Origin: Anabas testudineus
Taxonomy: Eukaryota; Chordata; Actinopteri; Anabantiformes; Anabantidae
Assembly (NCBI RefSeq): GCF_900324465.2
Contig: NC_046626.1
Coordinates: 10,088,459-10,152,458, forward strand
Reading direction: 5' to 3'
DNA: 64,000 bases
Shown: in pieces, positions 62,373 through 64,000 of the stretch
Numbering within the stretch: the stretch's first letter is position 1
Layout of the letters: every line of letters starts with the position of its first letter
Translations under genes and position numbers: made by a program
The notes under the pieces: generated by a model
The model's input: the letters and a program-made list of their open reading frames with translations, nothing else
Database searches by the model: none
Told to the model about the DNA's origin: nothing

Positions 62373-64000
62373 CCAAATTCAGCAGAGGTTGATCTGCTCA
62401 AGGGGAGAGATGGGGAGGGGGTGAGTGACTCAGCACAGTGATTCATATGAAATTGGACACTGTGCTTTCAAGAGCACACACACATACACATTTCTTGACA
62501 GTGGGTGCCCTTGTCAGTGACGATGGGACTGATTGAGTGAGCTGGATCATTAAGGCTGCTCATGAAGCACAGAAGGAGAAAGAAAAAGAGGCTGGCAGAG
62601 GAGGAGAACTGCACAGACAAAAGATCAATTGACCTAAATAGATATGGGCCAAATGACGAGTCACTATAACTAAACATGCTGGGTTAAACATTATGCATGT
62701 TGTGTTTAAATTGATAGAAGAGGGGTGATAGGGACGTGTCCTGTTGGTGGGACACATGCACATCTATTATGGATTATGAAGCAGCACCTGGTGCCATGTG
62801 GGGCGGCAGGTCTTATTTTTCATGTTTCCTGCTTAAACAGCTGCTGCTTTTTGACAGCTCAAGGTTGAGAAGGAGCTCAGAGGGTTAATCATGCATGTGG
62901 AAGTACATTCAGACAGAGTGGCTCAATATGATCTCTGGTGCATTAGGTAGCTTTATGTGTTCAGTGTAGATCCCTGCTACAGAAAACTGGAATAATATAA
63001 ATCATTGCATTTGTCCTTCCTGGTTACATTTTCACAAGTAGCAGACGTCATTTTAATCCCTGATACTTTCTTTTAGTCGTGAATCGAAAAACTTTTTAGG
63101 TTTAATCTGTCTCCAGAGATGTTGGCGACTTGACGTTCTTCTAGTGTTTAACAGAAACAGTCTCGGGACTCAGTTAAGTGTTTGACATGGGGGGTTAAAT
63201 GGGCCATGCTTCTGTAGGACGCCAGGCAGCAGGCAGAAGCTCACTTGCTATGACTCTGCAGCTGCCCCACATCTCATCCTCACAGGAAATCCAGGAACCT
63301 CTCCAACACCACTGAGCTCAAAGCTGTGAACTGGTCACTTTTACTGGTCAGCAATGGAAACTGGCCACGACAACAGAGGACCGCTACTTCAGTGGAAAGG
63401 TTTTTTACATCTTTATAGACAGGTCAGCTGGCGCGGGTTGTTAAGACAGGTTTGGTCCAATAATAGGCTCTCTGTCAGTTGTCACTGTTTTTGCTTTATG
63501 AGACACCATATGCTGCGAGAACAAGATGTCTCAACACAAAGCGGACGCAGTGAAATTACATTATTTCAAACGGACCTAATTTATCCTGGCTCTGTCCAGG
63601 GTGCTGAAATTAACTCTATTGTTCTTCTGGCACACAACCAAGACCATGTCACGTTTATTAAAAGTATATTTCTGTATTTCTTGAAGAACGAAAGCCTCAA
63701 ATGCAAGTCATCACATAAAATCTATAGTATTTTACTGTACTATAGTTAATAGTACTGTAGATAGTACTGTAGCTGCTTAACATTACAGTACCTGTACAAT
63801 TATGCATCCATTTAATTTGCTACTGTGATAACTAAATTGTTAAATAGGTACTCAGGTTATGTATTAAACTGTCTGTCTAAGTAAATAATACCCCAAATGT
63901 ATAGTACTGTGTTATAAGTAAAACTTTACTCAAGTATAAGCATTCATTCAAATATTCATTATTAAGCATGGGTCCTTTGAAGTGTTATTTTATTATACAC

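Larger units (their letters stand above)
58700..64000. other. Right-end intergenic stretch
   Basis: No exon of a known family is recognised on either strand. It contains a strong hairpin at 60,840-60,955, a GT microsatellite near 62,348-62,372 and AT-rich DNA with repeated TAGTACTGTA words near 63,740-63,770. Confidence 0.5.

Noticed and set aside
63354-63749. 131-codon frame near the right edge
   Set aside because: No family resemblance and no gene context.

Overview
The window looks like a teleost (probably percomorph) chromosome segment: vertebrate genes with short GT-AG introns, AATAAA poly(A) signals, CA/CT microsatellites, a degraded L2/CR1-type LINE and Tc1 remains. I joined coding exons by eye, using splice sites and agreement with remembered family sequences. 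For every multi-exon gene listed as complete, the exon lengths sum to an open frame.

Left part (1-31,800): a small secreted CC chemokine (+), calpain-10 capn10 (+), the cap-binding translational repressor eif4e2 (+), a phospholipid scramblase (-), the muscle acetylcholine receptor gamma subunit chrng (-) and the secreted serine protease prss56 (-). EIF4E2, CHRNG and PRSS56 are neighbours on human 2q37 and CAPN10 lies further along the same arm, so this is a conserved block. It has a changed order, a scramblase gene between eif4e2 and chrng, and no chrnd between chrng and prss56. The first intron of prss56 holds, on the opposite strand, an intronless 237-codon gene for a coiled-coil protein made of four repeats of about 50 residues. 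I do not recognise it.

Middle (31,800-40,100): an 8.3 kb stretch without a visible coding gene. It carries a CA/CT microsatellite and a Tc1 transposase fragment, and separates two synteny blocks.

Right part (40,100-58,700): vwa5b2 (+), alg3 (-, tail to tail with vwa5b2) and a mul1-like mitochondrial E3 ligase (+, head to head with alg3). VWA5B2 and ALG3 are convergent neighbours on human 3q27, while MUL1 lies near VWA5B1 on human 1p36. The mul1-like gene may therefore be an extra paralogue kept in fish. The promoter shared by alg3 and mul1 carries two perfect GTCACGTGAC (CLEAR-type) palindromes 29 bp apart.

Right end (58,700-64,000): no coding gene seen. It holds a 116-nt imperfect hairpin with about 40-nt arms and a GT microsatellite.

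The items most worth a second look are the nested coiled-coil gene, the alg3/mul1 promoter, the duplicated six-cysteine module flanking the PRSS56 protease domain, and the hairpins at 60,840 and 16,910.
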